Below, piece after piece: positions 1 to 10,155 of a DNA stretch of 64,000 nucleotides (its first letter is position 1; each line of letters begins with the position of its first letter). A model generated the notes under the pieces. That model worked only from the letters and a program-made list of their open reading frames with translations. It searched no databases and had not been told where the DNA came from. Source of the stretch: Halomonas sp. (GTDB taxonomy: Bacteria; Pseudomonadota; Gammaproteobacteria; Pseudomonadales; Halomonadaceae); contig JAGYKP010000099.1 in assembly GCA_018401555.1 (NCBI GenBank), positions 124,001 to 188,000 on the forward strand, read 5' to 3'. Made by a program: the position numbers and the translations under genes.

Positions 1-1177
1 CTGGGCGAACTGCGTGGCCTGCCCGAGGTAAGGGAGGCGGCCGTCCTCTCCACCTGCAATCGCACCGAGCTCTACTGCGTGACCGAGCCCGAAGGAGAGG
101 TGGCCATCCTGGACTGGCTGGGCCGCTTCCACGGCCTGCCGGTCGATGACCTCTCGAAATGCGCCTATCACTACCTGGACAACGACGCCGCCCGCCACCT
201 GATGCGGGTGGCGGTGGGGCTGGACTCCATGGTGCTGGGCGAGCCGCAGATCTTGGGCCAGCTCAAGGACGCCTACCAGGCCAGTCGCCTGGGGCGAGGG
301 CTGGGCAAGGAGCTGGAGTGCCTGTTCCAGCATACCTTTGCCGTGGCCAAGCAGGTGCGCACCGAGACCGGCATCGGCCGCAACCCGGTGTCGGTGGCCT
401 ATGCGGCGGTGAGCCTGGCGAGCCGTATCTTCGATGACTTCGGCCGCGCCCGGGCGCTGCTGATCGGTGCCGGCGAGACCATCGAGCTGGTGGCTCGGCA
501 CCTGGTGGAGGCGGGCGTCAGCCAGCTTACTGTGGCCAACCGCACCCGCGAGCGCGGCGAGCAGCTTGCCGCGCCGCTGGGTGGCCGGGCGATTACCCTG
601 GACGCCATCCCCGACGCCCTGGTCGATGCCGATATCGTCATCTCCTCCACCGCGGCTCCGCTGCCGATTCTCGGCAAGGGCATGGTGGAGCGGGCGCTGA
701 AGAAGCGCCGTCACCGGCCGATCTTCATGGTCGATATCGCCGTGCCCCGGGACATCGAGCCCGAGGTGGGCCAGCTCGCCGACATCTTCCTGTATACGGT
801 GGATGACCTTCAGGAGGTGATCGCGGAGAACCGCCGCCACCGCCAGGTGGCCGCCGACCAGGCGGAGTCGCTGATCGAGCACGGCGTGGGCGCCTGGCTG
901 CATGACCGTCGCATCCGCAGCGGCGGCGAGCTGATCCATGACTACCGCTCCCGTGGCGAGGTGCTGCGCGACCACTCCCTGGAGCAGGCGCTGGCGCGGC
1001 TCGGCCGCGGCGAGGATCCCGAGGCCGTGGTGCGGCGCCTGGCCCACCAGCTCACCAACCGGCTGCTGCACGGCCCCACCGTAGCGCTGCGCGAGGCCGC
1101 CCTCCGCGGAACGCCACGACCTGCTCGAGGCGGCCAGCGTGCTGCTGCTCGAGGCGACCCCCGACAAGACCCGATAG
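1..1177 (+). CDS. hemA: Glutamyl-tRNA reductase, 5' end missing, frameshift near C-terminus
   Basis: Catalyses NADPH-dependent reduction of glutamyl-tRNA to glutamate-1-semialdehyde, the first committed step of tetrapyrrole synthesis, in the cytosol. The window opens inside the gene: base 1 is in frame and the catalytic-cysteine motif STCNRTE is complete by base 75. The NADP-binding stretch ([13 protein letters not shown], about 447-495) and the dimerisation tail follow. The frame holds until about 1102, where one extra C turns the tail into an unrelated sequence. Removing it gives a normal C-terminus ([16 protein letters not shown]) and a TAG at 1175-1177, eleven bases before prfA. I take the shift as a sequence error. 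Identity is secure from motifs and from the hemA-prfA-prmC order. Confidence 0.95.
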
Positions 1178-1187
1178 GACCGATTCG

Positions 1188-2279
<1,092 letters not shown>

Positions 2280-2280
2280 G

Positions 2281-3146
2281 GTGCCGGGCGGGAGTGTCAC
2301 CCTCGACGCCCTGCTGGCCGAGGCCGCGGTGAGCCTGACCGCGGCGGGCTCGCCGTCGGCGCGCCTCGACGCCGAGGTGCTGCTCTGCCATGTGCTGGGT
2401 GTCGAGCGCACCTGGCTCTACACCTGGGGCGACCGCGAGGCCGGCCGCGAGGCGACAGTGCGCTTTCGGGCGCTGCTGGCGCGCCGCATGGCGGGAGAGC
2501 CGGTGGCCTATCTCACCGGTGAGCGCGAGTTCTGGGGGCTCACCCTGGCCACCGACCCCAGCACCCTGATTCCACGCCCCGATACCGAGACCCTGGTCGA
2601 GGCGGCGCTGGCCCTGGCGACGGCGCCTGGTGGGCGGCTGCTCGACCTGGGCACCGGCAGCGGCGCCATCGCCCTGGCGTTTGCCAGCGAACGTCCCGGC
2701 TGGCACGTGCTGGGCCTGGATATCCGCCCCGAGGCGGTGGCCCTGGCGCGACAAAATGCCGCGCGGCATGCCCTGGCCAACGCCGCGTTCGGCGAGAGCG
2801 ACTGGTTCGCCGCCCTGGCCGGGCAGGACGAGGATGCCCGCTTCGACCTGGTGGTCTCCAATCCCCCTATATCGCCGCGGACGACCCGCACCTGGCCGAG
2901 GGCGACGTGCGCTTCGAGCCGCGCTCGGCGCTGGTGGCCGGCGGCGAGGGCCTGTCCGACCTGCGCCACCTGGCGGCGTCGGCACGCGAGCACCTGCTAC
3001 CCGGCGGCTGGCTGCTGCTGGAACATGGCTTTCGCCAGGCCGCCGCGGTGCGCGAGGCGCTGGTGGCGGCGGGCTACGTCGAGGTGGCCAGCCGCCGCGA
3101 CCTCGCCGGCCACGAGCGCATCAGCCTGGGGCGTCAGCCGGGGTGA
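2281..3146 (+). CDS. prmC: Peptide chain release factor N5-glutamine methyltransferase, frameshifted
   Basis: Methylates the glutamine of the GGQ motif in RF1 and RF2 using S-adenosylmethionine. An N-terminal helical domain is followed by a Rossmann methyltransferase with the SAM motif LDLGTGSGAIALA (about residue 120) and the substrate motif NPPY. The sequence reads NPP and then loses frame near 2865. Restoring one C gives NPPYIAADDPHLAEGDV and an open frame to the TGA at 3144-3146, for 288 residues, the family length. A break inside the catalytic motif of a gene next to its own substrate gene is best explained as a sequence error. The start is GTG, one base after the prfA stop. Confidence 0.93.
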
Positions 3147-3299
3147 GTCAGACCAAGCGTTGATAGCCGGGAATGCGAGGCTGTGGTACACCTTCGGCAG
3201 ATGATATTTCCGTCAGCTGCCGTAATGCAGGGTGATTAGCAGTCGATTCTGCTGTTGCGGCGGCGCTCATGACTCTTCCGACCGGTGCCACCCATTACA

Positions 3300-3800
3300 A
3301 TGAAAGCCAAGTCCCGCTCCCTCGACCGCATCGACCTCAAGATCCTGCGCTGCCTGCAGGAGAACGCACGCATCTCCTACGTCGACCTCGCCAGCCAGGT
3401 GGGGCTCTCCACCACCCCCTGTCTGGAGAGGGTCAAGCGCCTGGAGCGCGCCGGGGTGATCCGCGGCTACCGTGCCGTGCTCGATCCCCGGGCGCTCAAG
3501 GCCAACCTGCTGGTGTTCGTGGAGATCAGCCTGGAGACCCAGTCGCCGGCGGTGTTCGACGAGTTTCGCCGCGCCGTGGCGCGCCTGCCCCAGATCCAGG
3601 AGTGCCACCTGGTCTCGGGGCAGTTCGACTACATCCTCAAGTGCCGCATCCCCGAGATGTCTGCCTATCGCCAGCTGCTCGGGGATGTGGTGCTGACCCT
3701 GCCGGGGGTCAAGGAGTCCAAGAGCTACGTGGTGATGGAGGAGGTCAAGGAGGAGTTCTCCCTGCACGTGCCCGACATCGAGGAGTTCGACAGCAAGTGA
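3300..3800 (+). CDS. lrp: Leucine-responsive regulatory protein (Lrp/AsnC family)
   Basis: A DNA-binding regulator of the feast/famine family with 166 residues. It has an N-terminal winged helix-turn-helix (VDLASQVGLSTTPCLERVKRLE) and a C-terminal ligand-sensing RAM domain. Long stretches match true Lrp rather than AsnC, for example IQECHLVSGQFDYILK and SYVVMEEVKEE. I chose the ATG at 3300; an in-frame GTG at 3285 would add five residues. It sits alone after a gap of about 150 bases downstream of prmC and only 8 bases before moeB. Lrp is normally autoregulated and responds to leucine or alanine. That is family knowledge, and no operator was identified here. Confidence 0.9.
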   Translation: MKAKSRSLDRIDLKILRCLQENARISYVDLASQVGLSTTPCLERVKRLERAGVIRGYRAVLDPRALKANLLVFVEISLETQSPAVFDEFRRAVARLPQIQECHLVSGQFDYILKCRIPEMSAYRQLLGDVVLTLPGVKESKSYVVMEEVKEEFSLHVPDIEEFDSK

Positions 3801-3808
3801 ATCCCCCC

Positions 3809-4570
3809 ATGAACGACCGCGACCTGCTGCGCTACAGCCGCCAGATCATGCTCGAGGCCATCGACATCGAGGGCCAGGAGCGCCTGCTGGCCGGCCACGC
3901 CCTGGTGATCGGCGCCGGCGGCCTGGGATCGCCGGTGGTGCTGTACCTGGCCGCCGCCGGGGTGGGGCGGCTGACCCTGGCCGATGCCGACGAGGTCGAG
4001 CTCTCCAACCTGCAGCGCCAGATCGCCCACGGCGAGGCGGACCTGGGGCGCAACAAGGCCGAGTCGGCCCGTGAAGCGGCGCAGGCGCTCAACCCGGGGT
4101 GTCGTATCGAGACGCTGACGACGCACCTGGAGGGTGAGAGCATGGCCACGGCGGTGGCCGCCGCCGACGTGGTGCTCGACTGCACCGACCGCTTCTCCAG
4201 CCGCTATGCGATCAATGCCGCCTGCCGCGAGGCCGGGGTGCCGCTGGTCTCCGGCGCGGCGATCCGCTTCTCGGGCCAGCTGGCGGTGTTCGATCCCCGC
4301 GATCCCGACTGCCCCTGCTACGCCTGCCTCTATCCCCCGGATGGCCAGGGCGACGCGGCGCTCTCCTGCGCCGAGAGCGGCGTGGTGGCGCCGCTGGTGG
4401 GGCTGATCGGCAGCTTCCAGGCGCTGGAGGCGATCAAGCTGCTCAGCGGTGCGGGCACCCCCCATCGGGGGCTCTCCACCTTCGACGGCCTGAGCGGCGA
4501 GTGGCGCCGCTTCGGCGTGCCGCGGGATCCCGCCTGCGCTACCTGTGGCAATCCCGTGACGGCATCGTGA
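3809..4570 (+). CDS. moeB: Molybdopterin-synthase adenylyltransferase (MoeB/ThiF family)
   Basis: E1-like enzyme that adenylates the C-terminal Gly-Gly of MoaD so that it can receive sulfur for molybdopterin synthesis. It has 253 residues. The ATP-binding loop is VIGAGGLGSPVVLYLAAAG (about residues 33-51), the adenylation Asp is in VVLDCTDRF, and two CxxC pairs (CYAC and CATC) should hold zinc. ThiF is the closest alternative; no thiamine genes are near. The start ATG is preceded by the lrp stop 8 bases upstream, suggesting co-transcription. In many gammaproteobacteria moeB follows prmC directly. Confidence 0.88.
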   Translation: MNDRDLLRYSRQIMLEAIDIEGQERLLAGHALVIGAGGLGSPVVLYLAAAGVGRLTLADADEVELSNLQRQIAHGEADLGRNKAESAREAAQALNPGCRIETLTTHLEGESMATAVAAADVVLDCTDRFSSRYAINAACREAGVPLVSGAAIRFSGQLAVFDPRDPDCPCYACLYPPDGQGDAALSCAESGVVAPLVGLIGSFQALEAIKLLSGAGTPHRGLSTFDGLSGEWRRFGVPRDPACATCGNPVTAS

Positions 4571-4717
4571 TCGTGATTTCTTGACGTTTGGTGCGCCGCT
4601 GCGAGCGCCTGTCCGGTCGCGGCATACGGCCTTTCATGGCGCAGTGGCGATGCCGGAGCCGGTTGCCCGGGCGCCTCGGCAAGGGTGTCGTATCGACCGA
4701 GTGTTGTTATTGAATAC

Positions 4718-4745
4718 TTGACATCCACGCGTCGCATGGTGTCAA
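4718..4745 (+). promoter_or_regulatory. TTGACA...TGTCAA dyad, possible promoter/operator
   Basis: Two 6-base arms, TTGACA and TGTCAA, are perfect reverse complements spaced by 16 bases, about 90 bases before the PuuB-type oxidase. The left arm also equals a consensus -35 box. No good -10 box follows at 17 bases (only TCAAAC-like sequence), so the exact role is unclear. A binding site for a PuuR- or Lrp-type regulator is possible but not shown. Confidence 0.3.
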
Positions 4746-4836
4746 ACTGATTGCCAGCAGCACCCGTCAGCACAACCCGTCTTCACAACAACGACAATGG
4801 CCACCGGCGCCCAGCGCCCAACCCCGGGGAGCCCGC

Positions 4837-6123
4837 ATGACCGACCACGCCGCACCGCCGAACTCCTGGTACCGCGACTCCATCGCCGTCGAACTCGGCG
4901 CCTGCCCGCCCCTCACGGGTGAGGTGCGCGCCGATGTCTGCGTGGTGGGAGGCGGCATCACCGGCTGTTCGGCGGCGCTCGAGCTGGCCGAACGCGGCTA
5001 TTCGGTGGTGCTGCTGGAGGCCGGCGAGATCGGCTACGGCGCCTCGGGGCGCAGCGGCGGGCAGATCCTGCCGGGGCTGGGTACCGACATGGCCACCGTG
5101 GAGAAGGCCCTGGGGCGTGAGCGGGCCCGCGACATCTGGCAGCTCAGTCGCGAGGCGGTGCGCCTGACCGCCGAGCGTGTCGAGCGCCACGCCATCCCCT
5201 GCGATCTGCAGTGGGGCTACCTGCACGCCGCGGTCAAGCCGCGCCATGTGCGCGAGCTGGCCGATCATCGCGAGCGCATGGCCCGGGACTATGACTACCA
5301 TGATCTCGAGATGCTCGAGGGCGCTGCGCTGCGTGAGCGGGTGGTCACCGATGCCTACCCGGCCGCCCTGCACGAATCCGCTGCCGGGCATCTGCACCCG
5401 CTCAACTACACCCTGGGCCTGGCCCGTGCCGCCCGCGATGCCGGGGTGGTCATCCACGAGCAGAGCGCCGCCGTGGCCATCGAGCGTGGCCAACCGGCCA
5501 GCGTGCGCACCGCCGCCGGGCGGGTCACCGCCGACTTCGTGGTGCTGGGCACCAACGCCTACCAGGCGGGGCTGGTGCCGGAAATGGGGGGACGAGTGAT
5601 GCGCGCCGCCAACTACATGATCGCCACCGCCCCGCTCAGCGAGGCCCAGGCGGCGCAGGTGCTGCCCCACAACGACGCCCTGTCGGACGCCAATTTCGTG
5701 CTCGACTACTACCGCCTCTCCGGTGATCGCCGCCTCATCTACGGCGGCGAGGTGAGCTACGACGGCCGCGAGCCGAAGGGCATCCAGGCGCGCATGGATA
5801 CCAAGATCGCGCGGCTCTTCCCGGTGCTCGAGGGCATTCCCATCGACTATCGCTGGGGGGGCGATGTGGCCATCACGCTCAATCGTGCGCCGGACTTCGG
5901 CCGCCTCGGCGGCAATATCTACTATGCCCAGGGCTACTCCGGTCACGGCATGGCCCTGGCGGGCCTGGCCGGGCGGCTGATGGCCGAGGCCATCGCCGGC
6001 CAGGCCGAGCGCTTCGATGCCTTCGCCGCCATGCCCCATCGGCGCTTCCCGGGGGGTGCCCTGTTGCGCACCCCGCTGCTGGTACTGGCGACCACCTTCT
6101 ACAAGCTGCGTGACCGGCTGTGA
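4837..6123 (+). CDS. puuB: Gamma-glutamylputrescine oxidase-like FAD oxidoreductase, first copy
   Basis: DAO-family flavoprotein predicted to oxidise the free amine of a gamma-glutamyl polyamine to the aldehyde, with ammonia and peroxide released. It has 428 residues and is intact. The FAD dinucleotide fold is at residues 33-65 (VCVVGGGITGCSAALELAE), followed by ASGRSGGQ, the LDYYRLS segment and the C-terminal AQGYSGHG typical of PuuB. The next gene, potA, begins 38 bases downstream, so uptake and oxidation are probably co-expressed. A second homologue lies at 12801-14115. The family also covers other N-glutamyl or glycine-type amines, so putrescine as substrate is inferred from context. Confidence 0.85.
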   Translation: MTDHAAPPNSWYRDSIAVELGACPPLTGEVRADVCVVGGGITGCSAALELAERGYSVVLLEAGEIGYGASGRSGGQILPGLGTDMATVEKALGRERARDIWQLSREAVRLTAERVERHAIPCDLQWGYLHAAVKPRHVRELADHRERMARDYDYHDLEMLEGAALRERVVTDAYPAALHESAAGHLHPLNYTLGLARAARDAGVVIHEQSAAVAIERGQPASVRTAAGRVTADFVVLGTNAYQAGLVPEMGGRVMRAANYMIATAPLSEAQAAQVLPHNDALSDANFVLDYYRLSGDRRLIYGGEVSYDGREPKGIQARMDTKIARLFPVLEGIPIDYRWGGDVAITLNRAPDFGRLGGNIYYAQGYSGHGMALAGLAGRLMAEAIAGQAERFDAFAAMPHRRFPGGALLRTPLLVLATTFYKLRDRL

Positions 6124-6161
6124 CGGGCCGGCGAGACACCAAAACAACAGAGAGCAACGCC

Positions 6162-7271
6162 ATGAACGATACCCTGACCCTGGATGCCGCCGAGGCCTCG
6201 CGAGCCGAGGCCGTCGAGTCGACCCGCGAGGCCTCCTCCATCGAGATGCAGGGGCTGCACAAGCGCTTCGGCCGCGATACCGTGGCCCTGGACGGCGTCG
6301 ATCTGGTCATCGAGGCCGGCGAGTTCTTCACCCTGCTGGGCCCCTCCGGCTGCGGCAAGACCACCCTGCTGCGCATCCTTGCCGGGCTGGAGGAGGCCGA
6401 CGATGGCCGCCTGGCGATCGGCGGGCGCGACGTCACCGAGGTGCCCCCCCACAAGCGCAGCGTCAATACCGTGTTCCAGTCCTACGCGCTCTTTCCCCAC
6501 CTGTCGGTGCGCGAGAACCTCGCCTTCGGCCTCAAGATGCGTGGCATGTCCCCCGAGGAGCGCGAGGCACGGGTGGCGAAGATCGCCGAATTCATCAAGC
6601 TGGGCGATCTGGTGGACCGCCGCGTCGACCAGCTTTCCGGCGGCCAGCGCCAGCGCATCGCCCTGGCCCGGGCGCTGGTCAACGAGCCCGACGTGCTGCT
6701 GCTCGACGAGCCGCTCTCGGCGCTGGACGCCGGCCTGCGCAGCCAGCTGCAGGTGGAACTGCTGCGGGTACAGAAGCGCCTGGGCATGACCTTCGTCTTC
6801 GTCACCCACGACCAGCAGGAGGCGATGGTGATGTCCGACCGCATCGCCGTGCTCAACGGCGGGGTGATCCAGCAGGTGGGCCCGCCCCGGGAAGTCTACG
6901 AGCACCCGGCCAACGCCTTCGTGGCGCGCTTCATGGGCCATGACAACCTCTACCCGATCAGTGCCCGCGATGGCGATCGCCTGACCACGGCGCTCGGCGA
7001 GCTCACTGCCGAGGCGGCCGGGGAGGGCGGTCTGCTGCTGATCCGCCCCGAGACCCTGGATCTGCTCCCCGGCGAGCAGGCCGGCGAGAACCAGCTGCCG
7101 GCCACGGTCAGCGAGCGGCTCTATCGCGGCAGCCACGCCGAGTATCGCCTGGAGGTGGGCGAGACGACGCTGCAGGCCACGCTGAACAACCGCGGCCGGC
7201 GCCTGCCCGAGGTGGGCGACCGGGTCACCGTCAAGGTGGCCCCGGAAGACCTGGTCACCCTGAGCGAATGA
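6162..7271 (+). CDS. potA: Polyamine ABC transporter ATP-binding protein (PotA/PotG)
   Basis: Energises uptake of putrescine or spermidine across the inner membrane. It has 369 residues. Walker A GPSGCGKTT is at about 60-68, the Q-loop at VFQSYALFPHLS, the signature at LSGGQRQR (about 160), Walker B at LLLDEPLSALD, and the H-loop at FVTHDQQEA. The C-terminal TOBE domain (about 280-369) is typical of PotA-like subunits. ATG 6162 is preferred to an upstream in-frame ATG at 6120 that would overlap the oxidase stop. The next gene starts 10 bases downstream. An unusually long N-terminal extension of about 25 residues precedes the ABC core. Confidence 0.92.
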   Translation: MNDTLTLDAAEASRAEAVESTREASSIEMQGLHKRFGRDTVALDGVDLVIEAGEFFTLLGPSGCGKTTLLRILAGLEEADDGRLAIGGRDVTEVPPHKRSVNTVFQSYALFPHLSVRENLAFGLKMRGMSPEEREARVAKIAEFIKLGDLVDRRVDQLSGGQRQRIALARALVNEPDVLLLDEPLSALDAGLRSQLQVELLRVQKRLGMTFVFVTHDQQEAMVMSDRIAVLNGGVIQQVGPPREVYEHPANAFVARFMGHDNLYPISARDGDRLTTALGELTAEAAGEGGLLLIRPETLDLLPGEQAGENQLPATVSERLYRGSHAEYRLEVGETTLQATLNNRGRRLPEVGDRVTVKVAPEDLVTLSE

Positions 7272-7281
7272 GGAGTCTCCC

Positions 7282-8205
7282 ATGTCCTACGCCGGCGTGA
7301 CCCCGACGGCCCGCAGCCGGGCCATGGTGCGCGAGAGTCGCCACCTGCTGTTCACCGTCGCCCCCGGGGCGACCTGGATCATCATCTTCCTGGTGTTGCC
7401 CAGCGCCTACCTGATGGGCGTGGCCTTCATGACCAACGGCCCCTACGGCCTGCCGGAGATGCCGCTGTCGCTTGCGTCGTTCGAGCGCCTGGCGGGCTTC
7501 GGCTTCCTGGGCTGGAGCCCGGGCAACCTCTATACCCTGCTGCGCTCGTTGTGGCAGACCCTGGTCTCCACCGGGCTGGTGGTGATCGTCGCCTATCCCA
7601 TCGCCTACTACATCAGCACCTGTCGCGAGAAGTGGCGGCCGATCATGCTGCTGCTGGTGGTGGTGCCCAGCTGGACCAACCAGGTGATCCGCACCTTCGG
7701 CTGGATGAACCTGCTGGCTCCGGGTACCCCGCTCTCCGGCCTGGCCGAGAGCCTGGGGTGGATCGCCCCCAACATGGGGCTCTACCCCTCCAACTTCGCG
7801 GTGACCCTGGGCCTGGTCTACAACTTCCTGCCCTTCATGGTGCTGCCGCTCTACGCGGCCTTCGAGAAACTCGATACCGCCCAGGTGGAGGCCGCCCAGG
7901 ACCTCTATGCCTCGCCGGTGCGCGCCTTCTGGCATGCGGTGTTCCCCCAGACCCTGCCGGGGCTGCTGGCCGGTATCGTGCTGGTGGCGATTCCCGCCTT
8001 CGGCATGTACGTGATCCCCGAGCTGCTGGGCGGCGGCAAGGGCATGATGCTCGGCAACCTGGTGGCCAACCAGTTCTCCGGTGGTGCCAACTGGCCGCTG
8101 GGAGCGGCCGGCGCGATCCTGATGCTGATCGCCACCTTCATCGGGCTCTACGCCATGCGTCGCATCGGCAAGCGCCTGGGTGGCGGCGAGGAGGTGGTGA
8201 TATGA
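7282..8205 (+). CDS. potB: Polyamine ABC transporter permease (PotB/PotH)
   Basis: First membrane subunit of the polyamine importer, with 307 residues and about six hydrophobic helices starting at FTVAPGATWIIIFLVLPSAY. The cytoplasmic EAA coupling loop, which docks the ATPase, is visible as VEAAQDLYASPVRAFWHAVFP near residue 210. A Shine-Dalgarno GAGGAGTCTCCC precedes the ATG. The stop overlaps the potC start (ATGA), indicating translational coupling. Intact, no oddities. Confidence 0.93.
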   Translation: MSYAGVTPTARSRAMVRESRHLLFTVAPGATWIIIFLVLPSAYLMGVAFMTNGPYGLPEMPLSLASFERLAGFGFLGWSPGNLYTLLRSLWQTLVSTGLVVIVAYPIAYYISTCREKWRPIMLLLVVVPSWTNQVIRTFGWMNLLAPGTPLSGLAESLGWIAPNMGLYPSNFAVTLGLVYNFLPFMVLPLYAAFEKLDTAQVEAAQDLYASPVRAFWHAVFPQTLPGLLAGIVLVAIPAFGMYVIPELLGGGKGMMLGNLVANQFSGGANWPLGAAGAILMLIATFIGLYAMRRIGKRLGGGEEVVI

Positions 8206-8999
8206 GAAAGCGTACGCTCAAGCGCGGCCTGACCGGCTTCTGGTGGTTCACCCTGGCCTTCCTCTACCTGCCGCTGGCCGTGGTGATGCTGTTCTCCTTC
8301 AACGCCTCCAACAGCGCGGCACGCTTCACCGGCTTCTCGCTGCGCTGGTACGAGCGGCTGCTGGGCAACGAGGAGATCCTCTCGGCCTTCGCCAACAGCA
8401 TGGTGCTGGCCATCGTCTCCTCGGTGATCGCGCTGGGCATCGGCTGTCTGATCGGCTACGGCATGTACCGCCACCGGCATCGCAAGCTGGGCTGGCTGAT
8501 CGTGCTTATCTACCTGCCCATCGTGCTGCCCGACATCGTCTTCGGCATCTCGGAGATGGCCTTCTTCGTGCAGATCCACCGCCTGACCGGGCTCTTCCAG
8601 CCGGGCCTGGGCACCATGATCATCGCCCACGTCACCTTCCAGATCCCCTTCGTGGCGCTGATCGTCTATTCGCGCTTCGTGGGCCTGGACCCGACGCTCT
8701 TCGAGGCGGCCAAGGATCTCTATGCCACGCCGGCCAAGCGGGTGATCCACTTCATGCTGCCGACCATCAAGCCGGCGCTGATCTCGGCCTTCTTCCTCTC
8801 GTTCACCCTGTCGGTGGATGACTTCGTGATCAGCTTCTTCACCGCAGGGCCGGAGAGCGCGACCCTGCCGATCTACATCTGGGGTGCGATCAAGAAGGGG
8901 GTGTCGCCCGAGATCAACGCCATCGCTACCCTGATGATCGGCGCAGTGGCCATCGCCGCCATCATCAGCCTGATGTTCAGCCGTCGCCGGCAGGCCTGA
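8202..8999 (+). CDS. potC: Polyamine ABC transporter permease (PotC/PotI)
   Basis: Second membrane subunit of the importer, with 265 residues and six predicted helices. The EAA loop reads FEAAKDLYATPAKRVIHFMLP (about 165-185), which is close to the potB loop. The ending DDFVISFFTAGPESATLPIYIWG is a PotC/PotI hallmark. The start is inside the potB stop (ATGA, 8202). A purine-rich site precedes potD 39 bases later, so potABCD reads as one operon. Confidence 0.93.
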   Translation: MRKRTLKRGLTGFWWFTLAFLYLPLAVVMLFSFNASNSAARFTGFSLRWYERLLGNEEILSAFANSMVLAIVSSVIALGIGCLIGYGMYRHRHRKLGWLIVLIYLPIVLPDIVFGISEMAFFVQIHRLTGLFQPGLGTMIIAHVTFQIPFVALIVYSRFVGLDPTLFEAAKDLYATPAKRVIHFMLPTIKPALISAFFLSFTLSVDDFVISFFTAGPESATLPIYIWGAIKKGVSPEINAIATLMIGAVAIAAIISLMFSRRRQA

Positions 9000-9038
9000 G
9001 CCGGCACCTCACTCCACGGGGAAACCAGGAGAGTCATC

Positions 9039-10102
9039 ATGACAATCAACAAGACCGCACTTGCCCTGTCCGTCGGCGCCGCACTTCTCGCCGGCAGCGT
9101 CCAGGCCCAGGAGAACAAGCTCTACCTGTTCAACTGGACCGAGTACATGGACCCCGAGATCATCGAGGCCTTCGAGGAGAAGTACGACGTCGAGGTGGTG
9201 CAGAACTACTTCAACTCGCTGCCGGAGATGCTCTCCAAGCTCAGGCCGGGGGTGTCTCCCAGTACGACATCATCGTGCCCTCCAACTACTACGTGCCGCG
9301 GCTGATCGAGACCGGCCTGGTGCAGAAGCTCGACAAGGCGAAGATTCCCAACTTCGCCAACGTCATGGAGCAGTTCCAGGACCCGGTGTTCGACCCGGGC
9401 GCCGAGTACACTGCCCCCTACCAGTGGGGCACCACCGGGGTGGTCTACAACACCGAGACCTTCCCCGATGCGCCCAAGAGCTGGTCGCTGCTGTTTGATC
9501 CCGAGGTCAATCCGGACCACCCCTTCGCGCTGATGGGCGACGGTCAGGTCAGCCTGGGCGGCGCCTGCGCCTATCTCGGCCACGGCTACGACTGCACCGA
9601 CCCCGAGGGCTGGAAGGAGGCCGCCCGCCTGCTGATCGAGACCAAGGGACGCGATACCTTCAGCGGCTTCACCGACGGCACCCCGGCGCTGCAGCAGCTG
9701 GCCCGCGGCGTGACCCATATCGGGCTCTCCTACAACGGCGACTACCTGTTCTTCAAGGACGAGGACCCGGAGTCCTTCGCGACCCTGGACTTCATGATCC
9801 CCGACGAGGGGGCCGAGATGTGGGTGGACTCGATGATGATCACCTCCGAGGCCCCCAATGCCGACATGGCCCACAAGTTCATCGACTTCATCCTCGATGC
9901 CGAGGTGGGCGCCCAGCTCTCCAACTACAACTACTACGCCAGCCCCAATGCCGCCGCCGAGCCTTACCTGGATGAGGTGCTGACCGTGCCGCCGGTGCAG
10001 CCCAGCGAGGATGACATGGCACGCCTGCGCTTCACGCCGAGCCTGGAGGGCGAGTCCCTGCAGATCTTCCAGCAGCTCTGGTCGGAGGTTCAGTCACGCT
10101 GA
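9039..10102 (+). CDS. potD: Polyamine-binding periplasmic protein (PotD/PotF), frameshifted
   Basis: Captures the polyamine in the periplasm and delivers it to PotBC. A Sec signal peptide (residues 1-22, cleavage after VQA) is followed by LYLFNWTEYMDP, the family start. One base is missing near 9241: restoring it turns the sequence into KLQAGGVSQYDIIVPSNYYV, and the frame then runs to the stop at 10102 (354 residues). The conserved WGTTGVVYN and polyamine-contact acidic/aromatic positions such as YNGDY and PDEGAEMWVD are present. A perfect 22-base palindrome sits just downstream. The closest family members are PotF/SpuD type. Confidence 0.9.
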
Positions 10103-10108
10103 GCGGAC

Positions 10109-10130
10109 GGCCCCCGGCGCGCCGGGGGCC
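10109..10130 (+). terminator. Perfect palindrome after potD
   Basis: Eleven bases, GGCCCCCGGCG, are followed directly by their reverse complement, 7 bases after the potD stop. No T-run follows. It is therefore more likely a 3' mRNA-stabilising or attenuating hairpin between the binding-protein gene and the ligase gene than a strong intrinsic terminator. Confidence 0.55.
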
Positions 10131-10155
10131 CCTTACCATGAGCAAGGACATTCCC

